A stretch of DNA of 13,160 nt from JBBQNY01 sp038221545 (GCA_038221545.1 JBBRIE010000069.1:1-13160), one strand, 5' to 3'; positions 1-8,893 are shown, counted from the first letter of the stretch. The notes: a model not told the origin generated them from the letters alone. Numbers and translations are program-made.

Positions 1-448
1 AGCGCTTGCCACGCAGGGCCGACTCCACTTCGCGGGCGCGCTTGGCCGCGATGCCCAGGGTCCAGTGCGGTGCAAGCCCGGCGTGCACCATCGCGAATCC
101 GAGGTCGCGATCGAGGTGGAACAGCGGCTGTTGCCGCAGCCACTCGATCAGTTCAAGTCGATCGGGTGCGAACAGGATTCGCTGCAGATCCGTGTTGACC
201 TTGCGCTGCTCGTCTTCTCGCCGCTCCGAAATCGCGAGCAGGGACAGGTCGTGGTTGCCGAGTACGACGACACTCTGGTCGGCGAGGGACTTCACCAGGC
301 GCAGCGTCTCGAGCGACTGCCCGCCGCGTTTGACCAGGTCGCCGCAGAACCACAGGCGATCGGTGCCCGGGTCGAACCCGATCTTCTCGAGCAACGCCTG
401 CAGGGGATCAAAGCAACCCTGGAGATCGCCGATCGCCCACGTCGTCAT
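1..448 (-). CDS. apaH: ApaH, symmetrical diadenosine tetraphosphatase (3' end cut by window)
   Basis: ApaH hydrolyses Ap4A symmetrically to two ADP and, in studied species, also removes Np4 caps from RNA. The 149 visible codons start MTTWAIGDLQGC and show the calcineurin-like phosphoesterase motifs in order: GDLQGC (residues 7-12), GDLVNRG (36-42) and GNHD (64-67), then a MVHAGL motif in the second half. E. coli ApaH is about 280 residues, so roughly half is present and the rest lies beyond base 1. The first motif has Gln where E. coli has the metal-binding His (GDVHGC); I recall this from pseudomonad ApaH proteins, so it need not mean loss of activity. The gene lies 91 bp after apaG on the same strand, the usual order, with an inverted repeat in the gap. 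Motifs and context agree, so the assignment is firm. Confidence 0.95.
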   Translation of the reverse strand, partial: MTTWAIGDLQGCFDPLQALLEKIGFDPGTDRLWFCGDLVKRGGQSLETLRLVKSLADQSVVVLGNHDLSLLAISERREDEQRKVNTDLQRILFAPDRLELIEWLRQQPLFHLDRDLGFAMVHAGLAPHWTLGIAAKRAREVESALRGKR

Positions 449-475
449 GCGACCGTTCCGGTACGTCCGCCGCGC

Positions 476-506
476 CGCTTCGAGGGCGTGCAATGCCCTC
501 GAAGCG
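476..506 (-). repeat. Perfect 12-bp inverted repeat between apaG and apaH
   Basis: Bases 476-487 and 495-506 are perfect reverse complements separated by a 7-base loop. In the transcript this forms a GC-rich hairpin that ends 28 bases before the apaH start codon. There is no U-run after the stem in either direction, so it is not a classical intrinsic terminator. It could be an mRNA processing or stability element, a partial attenuator that sets apaH expression, or a small dispersed palindrome. Confidence 0.6.
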
Positions 507-539
507 TTGCCTGCCCAGGCGGGACCCGCGCCGGCGTGC

Positions 540-938
540 TCAATGCAGTGTGCGCGGAACCGAGAGGATGAACTCCGGGATCGCGGCGACGAACCGGGTA
601 CCGTCGTCGGTGACCATTTCGTAGCTGCCGCGCATGGTGCCAACCGCGGTTTCCAGCACCGCACCGCTGGTGTACTCGAAGCCGTCGCCGGGGCGCATCC
701 ACGGTTGCTCGCCCACCACCCCGTCGCCGCGGACCTCCTCGACCCTGCCGTTGCCGTGGGTGATGATCCAGTGCCGGGTCAGCAAACGCGCCGCCATGTC
801 TCCCTGGTTCTGCAAGGTGATGGTGTAGGCGAACACGAAGCGGTTGTCCGCGGGCACCGACTGGTCGTCGAGGAATCGCGTCTGCACGCGAATATCGATG
901 CAGTGCGGGGGGGAAGACGGAGGATCGAACTGGGTCAT
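540..938 (-). CDS. apaG: ApaG (CorD) family protein
   Basis: ApaG is a small all-beta, immunoglobulin-like (fibronectin type III-like) cytoplasmic protein linked by genetics to Co2+ resistance and Mg2+ efflux; its biochemical role is unsettled. The 132 residues align in memory along most of E. coli ApaG (125 aa). Landmarks are FVFAYTITLQNQG (34-46), the TRHWIITHGNGR strand (54-65), the glycine-rich GDGVVGEQP (71-79) and the GTMRGSYEMV stretch. The protein ends in the usual -VPRTLH type tail. The ATG at 936-938 gives a normal N-terminus, although no clear Shine-Dalgarno sequence precedes it. It sits between rsmA (54 bp upstream) and apaH, the conserved order in gammaproteobacteria. Confidence 0.96.
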   Translation of the reverse strand: MTQFDPPSSPPHCIDIRVQTRFLDDQSVPADNRFVFAYTITLQNQGDMAARLLTRHWIITHGNGRVEEVRGDGVVGEQPWMRPGDGFEYTSGAVLETAVGTMRGSYEMVTDDGTRFVAAIPEFILSVPRTLH

Positions 939-992
939 GTTGTGATTGTCGGCATTGCGGCACGCGGACTCAAGCGCGGGATGCGCGACGGT

Positions 993-1805
993 TCATGTGG
1001 CATCGTCCTCGGCAACAATGGCGATTCGCGACAAATCGAGCCAGGCGGACACGGGCAGCGTTTCGGCACGCGCCACCGGATCGATGCCGAGCGAACGCAG
1101 TTGCGTGTCGTCGACGATGCCGGACAAGGCGTTGTGCAGGGTCTTGCGCCGCTGCGCGAACCCTGCGCGGACCACACGCTCCAGCGCGGCGAAATCGACG
1201 CCGGCTACCATCGAGGAAGGCAACGGTACCAGCCGGACGACCGCGGACTCGACCTTGGGCGCCGGCTTGAAAGCGCTACCCGGGACCCGCAGCAGGGGCT
1301 CGACCGTGCAGCGCGCCTGCAGCATCACGCTCAGCCTGCCGAACGTCTTGCTGCCTGGCGCGGCCGCCATCCGCTCGACCACTTCGCGCTGCAGCATGAA
1401 ATGCATGTCCGCGATCGCGCTTGCATGCGCGAGTGCGTGGAACAGCAGGGGAGTCGAGATGTTGTAGGGCAGGTTGCCGATGAGCCGCAAGGGCTGCCCC
1501 GGCAACGAACTGAAGTCAACGGTCAGCGCGTCGGCCTCGATCAGGGTCAGATCGCCGTGGCGAGGCGCCTCGGTCCGCAGCCATGCTGCAAGATCGCGGT
1601 CGAGTTCGATGGCGGTGAGGGCGCCGGCGCGCTCAAGCAGGGCGAAGGTCAGCGCGCCCTGTCCGGGCCCGATCTCGACGAGGTGATCGCCGTCCCGCGG
1701 AGCGATTGCGGCAACGATGCGTGCGATGACAGCCTGGTCGTGCAGGAAATTCTGCCCGAAGCGTTTGCGCGCGACGTGGCCGTGACGGGCGGGCGGGCCG
1801 TTCAC
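993..1805 (-). CDS. rsmA: RsmA (KsgA), 16S rRNA adenine dimethyltransferase
   Basis: RsmA uses S-adenosylmethionine to dimethylate the two adjacent adenines (A1518/A1519 in E. coli numbering) in the 3' hairpin of 16S rRNA late in small-subunit assembly; its loss gives kasugamycin resistance. The 270-residue product has the N-terminal RKRFGQNFL signature (13-21), the SAM-binding EIGPGQGAL (44-52), the acidic ELD at 67-69, the catalytic NLPYNIS (111-117) and the FKPAPKVESAVV motif near 180-191. Length is normal for the family. The start is GTG, overlapping the pdxA stop in a GTGA, and gives an N-terminus like that of E. coli RsmA. A second in-frame GTG ten codons in is less likely. The overlap implies translational coupling with pdxA. 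Confidence 0.97.
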   Translation of the reverse strand: MNGPPARHGHVARKRFGQNFLHDQAVIARIVAAIAPRDGDHLVEIGPGQGALTFALLERAGALTAIELDRDLAAWLRTEAPRHGDLTLIEADALTVDFSSLPGQPLRLIGNLPYNISTPLLFHALAHASAIADMHFMLQREVVERMAAAPGSKTFGRLSVMLQARCTVEPLLRVPGSAFKPAPKVESAVVRLVPLPSSMVAGVDFAALERVVRAGFAQRRKTLHNALSGIVDDTQLRSLGIDPVARAETLPVSAWLDLSRIAIVAEDDAT

Positions 1806-2800
1806 GTCAGGCTCCGCGCCCTTTGCGACAGCGCGATCGCCAGTTCCGTGGCCTTGAACAGGCTTGAGGGGTCCGCACGCGCGAGGGTGGCGATGTCGAG
1901 CGCCACGCCGTGATCCACCGAGGTGCGCACGAACGGCAGCCCGAGCGTGATGTTGACGGCGTGTCCGAAGCCCGCGTGCTTGAGCACCGGCAGGGCCTGG
2001 TCGTGGTACATCGCGAGCACCGCATCGAATGCGGCGACGCGGGAAGGCACGAACGCCGTATCGGCCGCAAGCGGACCCACGGCGTCGATGCCCTCGCTGC
2101 GCAGGATGGCCACGGCAGGCGCGATCGACTCGCGCTCCTCGGAGCCGAGGTAGCCGCCCTCTCCGGCATGCGGGTTGAGTCCGAGCACTGCGATGCGTGG
2201 CGAATCGATGCCGATCCGCTGCAAGAGCCCCCGGTGCAGCAGGCGCGCCGCGACGAGTACCGATTCGATGGTGATGGCGCCCGGCACGCTGGACAGCGGC
2301 AGATGCGTAGTGACGAGCGCGACCCTGAGGCTGCCTGCGGCGAGCAGCATCAGGGGCGTTGCGCCCGACCGCTCGCCGAAGAACTCCGTGTGCCCGGTGA
2401 ACGCGACGCCCGCGTCATTGATGACGCCCTTGTGGACCGGGGCGGTGACGACACCGTCGTATTCCTTTGCGAGGCACCCGTCGCATGCGGTGGCCAGCGC
2501 TTCGAGCACGAACGGTGCGTTGGCCGGATCGAGTTCGCCGGGCGTGGACGCCACCCGCAACGGGACGGCACGCACCGGGAGAGAGCCTGCGACATGGATG
2601 CCCGCGCGCTCGCCGCCAGCGAGTTCGAGGATCCGCAACGGAACTCCCGCGCGGTTCGCCGCATCCCGCAGCAGGCGGGGATCGCACACAGCGGTCAGGG
2701 ACGCGTTCCACGGTGCCTGCGCGAGCCGCACCAGCAGCTCCGGCCCGATCCCGGCAGGCTCGCCGGCGGTCAGTGCCAGCCGCACGAACCCATCGGTCAT
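1802..2800 (-). CDS. pdxA: PdxA, 4-hydroxythreonine-4-phosphate dehydrogenase
   Basis: PdxA oxidises 4-phosphohydroxy-L-threonine with NAD; the product decarboxylates and is condensed by PdxJ to pyridoxine 5'-phosphate in the DXP-dependent vitamin B6 route. The 332-residue product matches the family length (E. coli 329). Visible motifs are GEPAGIGPEL (13-22), TAPVHKGVIN followed by GHTEFF, NPHAGEGG, and a C-terminal YHDQALPVLK block leading to FVRTSVDHGVALDIA. The His residues in GHTEF, NPHAGE and YHDQ are the expected divalent-metal ligands. The reading frame is open far upstream into surA, but the ATG at 2798-2800 gives a standard N-terminus and has a GGGGG-containing purine stretch about 10 bases upstream. 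It lies 22 bp after surA and overlaps rsmA by 4 bases. Confidence 0.97.
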   Translation of the reverse strand: MTDGFVRLALTAGEPAGIGPELLVRLAQAPWNASLTAVCDPRLLRDAANRAGVPLRILELAGGERAGIHVAGSLPVRAVPLRVASTPGELDPANAPFVLEALATACDGCLAKEYDGVVTAPVHKGVINDAGVAFTGHTEFFGERSGATPLMLLAAGSLRVALVTTHLPLSSVPGAITIESVLVAARLLHRGLLQRIGIDSPRIAVLGLNPHAGEGGYLGSEERESIAPAVAILRSEGIDAVGPLAADTAFVPSRVAAFDAVLAMYHDQALPVLKHAGFGHAVNITLGLPFVRTSVDHGVALDIATLARADPSSLFKATELAIALSQRARSLT

Positions 2801-2822
2801 CACGCGCACGCGCCCCCTGCGG

Positions 2823-4256
2823 CTATTCGCGGGGCGCGTCGACGCGCGTCGGCAGGTTATCGCCGATATCTTCCTGGTTGTCGTCTTCCGCCACCTGCGC
2901 GGCGTCGGCATCCGAGGTGAGCTCGGTGTCGGTCTGGATCGACGCCGAGTTCCGCGGCGCGCCCGGGAGGTCGCCCTCGAGCCGGTTCTCGACGTATGCC
3001 TCGCCGCGCAACTGGCGCAGGAACGCGGAGTATTCCTCCTCCGACTTGCGCGCACGCACGGCATCCCTCGCGCGCGTACGGGACGCCTCCTCGCTGCGAT
3101 CCCGATCGCGCTCGCCCAGGCGCTGCATCACGTGCCAGCCCGCGTCCGACTTGAAGGGCTCGGACACTTCGCCGTCCTTGAGCGCGACGATTTTCTCGCC
3201 CACCAGCGTGCCGTAGGCCTCGGCCACGAACCAGTCCATGTCGCCGCCAAGCGTGCCAGTGGCCTTGTCGTTCGAGAATTCGCGCGCAAGCTTTTCAAAG
3301 TCCCCGCCCTTCTGCAGGCGGTCGTGGATATCCTTGATCGTACGCTCGGCCTGTTCCTCCGACACCACCTCGGTGGAACGGATGAGGATGTGGCGCGCGT
3401 GGTACTCGTGCACCATCGCGCGCTCGCTCTCGCGCTGGTCCACGAGCTTCAGGATGTGGAAACCGCTCGGGCCGCGCATCGCGCGGGACACCTCGCCCTT
3501 GGACAAGGTCGCCACGGCTTCGGAGAAGAGCTCTGGTACCTCGTCGTAGCTGCGCCAGCCAAGGTCGCCGCCCTCGAGAGCCTGCGGTCCATCGGAATAC
3601 TTGATCGCAGCCGCCGCGAAATCCCCGCCCGCCGCGATCTCGCGCGCTGCGGTCTCGATCTTGTCCGCGGCGGCACGCACCTGCTCCGGCGTCGCGTTCT
3701 CGGGCAGCGACACCACGATGTGCGAAAGCCTCACATCGCCGCTCTTGAGAGAGCCGGAGGCGAGCACGTTCTCGATTTCGGTGTCGGTCACGTTCACCTG
3801 GGACTGCGTGTATCGCTGTCGCAGCCGCTGGGCCAGCAGCTCGTCGCGGAAAGCGCGCCGGAACTCGTCCGGGCTGAGGCCCTGCTGCTGCAGGGACTGC
3901 GTCATCTGCTCCAGGCTGATGCCATTCTGCTCCGCCAGGCGCGCCAGTGATTGCTGGAATTCGGCGTCGCTGATGCGGATGCCCGTTTCGCTGGCGCGCT
4001 GCACCTGCAGCTGCATGACGATGAGGCGCTGCAGCACCTGCTTCGCGAGCACTTCCCGATCGGGCAGCTGGCCGCTCGCGCCGTACTGCGCCTCGATGTT
4101 GACCAGGGCGCGATCGAGTTCGCTCTTCAGTATCACGTCGTCGTTGACCACTGCCACGATGCGGTCGAGGCTGTCGTCGGGCAACGCCTGCGCGCGTGCC
4201 TGCATCGCGACGAGTCCGAGAGCCAGCATCAAAATGGCGCAAATTGTTCGATTCAT
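2823..4256 (-). CDS. surA: SurA, periplasmic chaperone / peptidyl-prolyl isomerase
   Basis: SurA escorts unfolded outer-membrane proteins, LptD among them, across the periplasm to the BAM complex. The 477-residue precursor begins with a signal peptide (a short Arg-containing head, a hydrophobic core and a probable cleavage after ARA near residue 22). A SurA N-terminal chaperone domain follows (IVAVVNDDVILKSELDRAL onward), then two parvulin-type domains: one around VRLSHIVVSLPENA to GFHILKLVD, the other around ARHILIRSTE to GWHVMQRLG. E. coli SurA is 428 residues. The extra length is mostly a C-terminal tail rich in Asp, Glu, Thr and Ala after the last chaperone helix, probably disordered. The ATG at 4254-4256 was chosen because it opens the signal peptide and has GAGAAG about 8 bases upstream. 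The gene follows lptD by 130 bp. Confidence 0.96.
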   Translation of the reverse strand: MNRTICAILMLALGLVAMQARAQALPDDSLDRIVAVVNDDVILKSELDRALVNIEAQYGASGQLPDREVLAKQVLQRLIVMQLQVQRASETGIRISDAEFQQSLARLAEQNGISLEQMTQSLQQQGLSPDEFRRAFRDELLAQRLRQRYTQSQVNVTDTEIENVLASGSLKSGDVRLSHIVVSLPENATPEQVRAAADKIETAAREIAAGGDFAAAAIKYSDGPQALEGGDLGWRSYDEVPELFSEAVATLSKGEVSRAMRGPSGFHILKLVDQRESERAMVHEYHARHILIRSTEVVSEEQAERTIKDIHDRLQKGGDFEKLAREFSNDKATGTLGGDMDWFVAEAYGTLVGEKIVALKDGEVSEPFKSDAGWHVMQRLGERDRDRSEEASRTRARDAVRARKSEEEYSAFLRQLRGEAYVENRLEGDLPGAPRNSASIQTDTELTSDADAAQVAEDDNQEDIGDNLPTRVDAPRE

Positions 4257-4386
4257 GGCAACGGCTTCTCGTGCATCGGCGCGTGGGGTCCGGAGTCGGA
4301 CAACAGGGGTGCTGCGCAGTTCCGACGGTCGCCGCAGCGTGGGCGGCGGCTCGGTAGCCGGCAGGCTGCGCAGTCGGCGGCGTGCC

Positions 4387-6633
4387 TCAGCGATATCCCA
4401 GAATAGCACGCGACAAAAAGTCCTCGGCGTCGCGGCCGATGGAGCCGAGCCCCTTGAGCTCGAGCTCGAGGAAGATCGCATTGTTGCTGTCGCCCTCGGT
4501 GTTGCGCACGTAATGCCGGCCGAGTACCCGGAAGGCGAAACAGCACGACTGGTACTCGAAGCCACCGAACGCCTCGAGTGTCCGCTGCTCCGGAAGCGAA
4601 TAGAGCCAGCGCGCGACCAGGTGCCAGCGGTCGCTCAATGGCACGGCGACGGAGCCGTCGAGTTGCTCGACCAGGTCGCGGCGATACCGGTAGCTGAGGT
4701 TCGCGACGCTGCGGGCACCGATCCGTCGCTGCAGCCGGACGGAAGACAGGTCGGTACGATCGGTCTCCGGATTCCATTGCTGGGTGACCGCCACGCGCCA
4801 TCGGTCGTTCAAGCGGACGTCCAGCTCTCCCACCCAGGCCGACTGCGAGAAATCGCGAGGCGGGATTCCTGGCAGCTGCACGCGCTGCTCCTCGAAGTAG
4901 CGGATCTGCCCAAGCGAGGCCCGCGCGATTTCGTCGCCGCTTTCGGCATCGAACACGGAAGTGGTCAGTGCGGCGGTCAGCTGGTTCGCATCGGCCTGCC
5001 GGTCCGCACCGGCGAAGCGGTTCGTGCGGAACAGCTGCCCGAAGCTGAAGGTCAGCTCCTGGGTGTCGAAGAGCGGCAACGCATCCTGGTTGCGATACGG
5101 CACGAACAGGTAATAGAGCCGCGGTTCCAGCGTCTGGCGCAGGCTGCGGTCGAACCATGTCACGTTGCGCTCGAACAGGAGGCCCGCGTCGAGGCTTGCG
5201 ATCGGCGTGGTCCGAGTCGGCGTATCCTCGAGCTCGTCCTTGATTTCGTAGTTCGTCTGGCGGAGTGCGAACTCCGGTCGCACATACCAGCCGCTGCGCT
5301 CGATGGGGAAACGCACGAAGGGGGTCACGTCGATGCGAGTTCCCTCGATCGCATCCTCCTTGCTGAAGACCGCGCCTTCGCTGCGCACGCCCGCAACGAG
5401 CCAGGGCAGCAGCGCGCGTTCGGCATCGAACGTCACGCGTGGCAGTCGGCGATACGGTTCGGACTGCTGCGTGAGGCGCGGGTCGGTGACCTGGTAATCG
5501 TCGCCGCCGAGCGCGAAATTCCACCATTCCCCGCGTCCGCGCAAGTACGCATACGAAGGCAGCAGCGCCGTGGCCGAGGTGTAGAGGCTGTCGCCGAGAT
5601 CCTCGAAGAAGCGATCGTCGGATACGCGATTGAGGTTGACCTGCAACTGGTAGTTGGGTCCGAAGGAGCCGAAATGCTCGACGTGGTAGCTGTGGCGGTC
5701 GATGCCGGCCTCGTCGTCGTCGGGCAGGTAGCTGCCGGTGACGAGACCCTGGTGCTGCGGGTACAGGTAGCGCAGCTCGCCGCCGAACTGGAAGCCGCGA
5801 TCGGTGATGATGCGCGGATAAAGCGTTGCGTCGACGTTTGGCGCGAGGTTCAGGTAATACGGCGTCGTCAGGTCGAAGCCGCCATTGCTGCCGCTGCCGA
5901 GCTGCGGATACAGGAAGCCGCTCTTGCGCTCCTCACGCAACGGGAAGGTCGCGTAGGGCAGGTACAACAACGGCACGCCCTTGAAGCGCAGGCTGACATT
6001 GCGACCCTCGCCGCGGTTGCGGGCATCGTCCGTATCGATTCGGGACGCGCGCAGTTCCCAGTCGCGGGCCTGCGGCGGACAGGTCGAATAGTCCACGTGG
6101 TGGAACCGGCGGCGGTTCTCGTCCAGCACTTCCGCGCGAGTCGCCGTGCCGTTGGCACCGGTGTCGATCATCCGATAACGGATGTCGTCCAGTTGCGACG
6201 TGCCTGCTTCGAGCTGGCTGCGCACGCGGCTGCCACGCACGAACAATCTCTCGTCGTGGTAGCGCACGTTGCCCTGCGCGTCGACCGTATCCCCTGCACG
6301 GTCGTAGTCGACGGCATCGGCCTGGATCCGCTGGTCGGCGCGCTCGATCTCGACGTTGCCCTCGAGCCGGAGCTTTTCGCGCGTCTCACTGCTGATCCGC
6401 TGCGCATGGATGTCGGTGGTCGCCGACTCGCGCTCTCCAATCCTGCCTGCTGCCGGCCTGTACTCGGCCAACGCCGGATCCCGCGCGCAGAGGCGCGCCG
6501 CGCGCGCCGCCTCGAAGTCGTCCGCTGGCTGCGAGGATGCCGGTGCGGCCATGCCGGCGCCGAGACTGGCGCCCAGAGCAGCGGCAAGAGCCATGTGCAA
6601 GGGGCGCTGACGCAAAAAACGAAGCACAGGCAT
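4387..6633 (-). CDS. lptD: LptD, LPS-assembly outer-membrane protein
   Basis: LptD with the lipoprotein LptE forms the outer-membrane translocon that inserts lipopolysaccharide into the outer leaflet. The 748-residue product (E. coli 784) has a signal peptide, an OstA/LptA-like beta-jellyroll at about residues 70-180 (KLRLEGNVEIERADQRIQAD, then the DAQGNVRYHDE repeat) and a large C-terminal barrel with SGFLYPQLGSGSNGGFD and FGGELRYLYPQ signatures. All four cysteines used for the activating disulfides are present: Cys49, Cys185 (in YSTCPP) and the adjacent Cys697-Cys698 (in YQSCCFAF). The ATG at 6631-6633 gives a basic N-region and hydrophobic core. An in-frame ATG 34 codons upstream would precede a poor signal peptide, and another 13 codons downstream is possible. 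No strong ribosome site is visible. Confidence 0.97.
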   Translation of the reverse strand: MPVLRFLRQRPLHMALAAALGASLGAGMAAPASSQPADDFEAARAARLCARDPALAEYRPAAGRIGERESATTDIHAQRISSETREKLRLEGNVEIERADQRIQADAVDYDRAGDTVDAQGNVRYHDERLFVRGSRVRSQLEAGTSQLDDIRYRMIDTGANGTATRAEVLDENRRRFHHVDYSTCPPQARDWELRASRIDTDDARNRGEGRNVSLRFKGVPLLYLPYATFPLREERKSGFLYPQLGSGSNGGFDLTTPYYLNLAPNVDATLYPRIITDRGFQFGGELRYLYPQHQGLVTGSYLPDDDEAGIDRHSYHVEHFGSFGPNYQLQVNLNRVSDDRFFEDLGDSLYTSATALLPSYAYLRGRGEWWNFALGGDDYQVTDPRLTQQSEPYRRLPRVTFDAERALLPWLVAGVRSEGAVFSKEDAIEGTRIDVTPFVRFPIERSGWYVRPEFALRQTNYEIKDELEDTPTRTTPIASLDAGLLFERNVTWFDRSLRQTLEPRLYYLFVPYRNQDALPLFDTQELTFSFGQLFRTNRFAGADRQADANQLTAALTTSVFDAESGDEIARASLGQIRYFEEQRVQLPGIPPRDFSQSAWVGELDVRLNDRWRVAVTQQWNPETDRTDLSSVRLQRRIGARSVANLSYRYRRDLVEQLDGSVAVPLSDRWHLVARWLYSLPEQRTLEAFGGFEYQSCCFAFRVLGRHYVRNTEGDSNNAIFLELELKGLGSIGRDAEDFLSRAILGYR

Positions 6634-6695
6634 TCCGGCGGCAGGGCAGCGCGCTAGCTTGCCGAAAAGCCGCTGCGCCGGCAACGACAACCGCG

Positions 6696-7619
<924 letters not shown>

Positions 7620-7633
7620 GGCAGGCTCCGCGG

Positions 7634-8191
7634 TCAACCGCGCGGCCTGCGTTCGTGGCGCCACAGGACTTCGCTGGCGCCGGCTTCGCGCGCGAGCACG
7701 CGCGCGATCACGAACAAGAGGTCCGACAGCCGGTTGAGATAACGGATCGCCTGTGGGCGTACCGCGTCGACCCGGGCAAGCCGCAGCGTTTCGCGTTCCG
7801 CGCGGCGGCAGACGGTGCGCGCGAGATGGCACGACGCGGCCGCGGCGCTGCCACCCGGGAGGATGAATTCCTTGAGCGGTGGCAAAGCCTCGTTGAACGC
7901 ATCGAGGCGTTGCTCGAGGCGCGTGATGTCGGCGTCCTCGATCGCCTTCGCGCCGGGTATGCACAGTTCACCGCCGAGGTCGAACAACTCGTGCTGCACT
8001 TCGACCAGGCATTCGCGCACGGTGTCGGGCAGCGCGGTCGCCAGTACCACGCCGATCGCGCTGTTGAGCTCATCGACCGTGCCGTAGGCCTCGACGCGCG
8101 GATGCTCCTTGTCGACGCGCGTGCCGTCGCCGAGACCGGTGGTGCCGTCGTCGCCGGTGCGCGTGTAGATCTTCGACAGGCGACTGCCCAT
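7634..8191 (-). CDS. PduO-type cob(I)alamin adenosyltransferase
   Basis: The enzyme moves the 5'-deoxyadenosyl group of ATP onto cob(I)alamin or cob(I)yrinic acid diamide, making coenzyme B12. The 185 residues carry the N-terminal ATP-binding signature KIYTRTGDDGTTGLGDG (7-23), AYGTVDELNSAIG, the GGELCIPG segment, the arginine-rich CRRAERE helix and the closing RYLNRLSDLLFVIAR motif. These identify the PduO/MMAB trimeric family rather than CobA/BtuR or EutT. Length is normal for a single-domain member. It starts at ATG 8189-8191, only 9 bp after the upstream DUF6580 gene, and the HDAC-type gene follows 14 bp later, so the three are probably co-transcribed. No other cobalamin biosynthesis gene is visible, which suits salvage of imported corrinoid. 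Confidence 0.95.
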   Translation of the reverse strand: MGSRLSKIYTRTGDDGTTGLGDGTRVDKEHPRVEAYGTVDELNSAIGVVLATALPDTVRECLVEVQHELFDLGGELCIPGAKAIEDADITRLEQRLDAFNEALPPLKEFILPGGSAAAASCHLARTVCRRAERETLRLARVDAVRPQAIRYLNRLSDLLFVIARVLAREAGASEVLWRHERRPRG

Positions 8192-8200
8192 GCGCTTGAA

Positions 8201-8821
8201 TCAGCTCGCGACGGCTGTAGCGCGCAGGCCCGGCACCTGGCGCTGCAGGAGTTCGTAGCCGCCGAACAGCACCGCCGCGTAGAACAGCGTGCCGAGGACC
8301 GTCCACTTGAGGAATGGCAGGCCGGCGACGTAGCACGCCCCGAGGCTCGCCGAGCACGCCGGGAACTGGACGATATCGGTCGCCGTCAGCCACACCGCGA
8401 AGTTCGTGATCAGGAAGAACAACAGCGATCCGGCGATCGAGTAGCCGAGCACGCGCACCGACTTGACGCGACCGCGCAAACCGAAACCGAGCACCGCCGA
8501 CAGCGCGATGCAGGCATAGATCGCCAGGAAATGTGCGCTGGCGAAATACTCGAAGTAGAGACCGCCCTGCAGAATCCCGAGCAGCAGGTCCGACAGGAAC
8601 ATCGCGGCCAGCGGCGCCAGCACAGCCCACGACCGATTGAGGAAATACGCGCCACCGAACAGCGCCATCGCCTCGATCGGCGAGAAGTTCGGGGGATGTG
8701 GCACCAAACGCGAGATCGCGGCCGCCGCGATCAGCGCAAACAGCAGCAGTGCGCGAGCGCGCGGCGAAAACGCCGGCGTCGGAGCGCTCGCGGGCGTGGA
8801 GTTGGGCAGGGCGGGTTGCAT
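8201..8821 (-). CDS. DUF6580-type six-helix membrane protein, possible transporter component
   Basis: This 206-residue inner-membrane protein has about six hydrophobic segments: roughly 23-40, 49-62, 65-84, 97-115, 124-146 and 167-192. A Pro/Ala/Ser-rich cytoplasmic-like head precedes them. The RLVPHPPNFSPIEAMALFGGAYF motif region (38-60), the PLAAMFLSDLLLG helix (70-82) and the late ACYVAGLPF segment resemble the DUF6580 'putative transport protein' family. This is from memory and no search was run. Size and helix count fit an ECF-type substrate-binding S component. Immediate linkage to a cobalamin adenosyltransferase suggests corrinoid or cobalt uptake, analogous to BtuM, but the substrate is inference. 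Cysteines at 104, 156 and 163 could be examined as cobalt ligands. It is the first gene of the minus-strand run and has only a weak GGAA upstream of its ATG. Confidence 0.8.
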   Translation of the reverse strand: MQPALPNSTPASAPTPAFSPRARALLLFALIAAAAISRLVPHPPNFSPIEAMALFGGAYFLNRSWAVLAPLAAMFLSDLLLGILQGGLYFEYFASAHFLAIYACIALSAVLGFGLRGRVKSVRVLGYSIAGSLLFFLITNFAVWLTATDIVQFPACSASLGACYVAGLPFLKWTVLGTLFYAAVLFGGYELLQRQVPGLRATAVAS

Positions 8822-8893
8822 GTGCGGTTCCGGAGGTGCGGCGATGCGGGCAGTTTAGCCGATGGTCCGGTCGACCTGCCTTATCATTCGGCC
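8822..8893. promoter_or_regulatory. Divergent intergenic region upstream of DUF6580 gene and ubiH
   Basis: These 72 bases separate two diverging genes and so must carry the promoter for ubiH and probably for the minus-strand run. On the plus strand TATCAT at 8882-8887 resembles a -10 box but lies only 6 bases before the ubiH ATG, and its -35 region is poor. On the minus strand TAAACT (complement of 8852-8857) is a candidate -10 with no convincing -35. The spacer is too short for a cobalamin riboswitch and shows no B12-box-like element that I can recognise. Confidence 0.4.

Noticed and set aside
6..1913. A 635-codon open frame on the plus strand antisense to apaH, apaG and rsmA
   Set aside because: It is Arg/Ala/Gln-rich with no domain pattern and lies over three well-recognised genes; such frames are expected in high-GC coding DNA.
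3601..6657. A 1018-codon open frame on the plus strand antisense to surA and lptD
   Set aside because: It mirrors codons of two certain genes, has low-complexity composition and no ribosome site.
8822..8893. Possible cobalamin riboswitch before the DUF6580/adenosyltransferase genes
   Set aside because: The spacer is only 72 bases, far shorter than a cobalamin riboswitch, and has no B12-box-like sequence.
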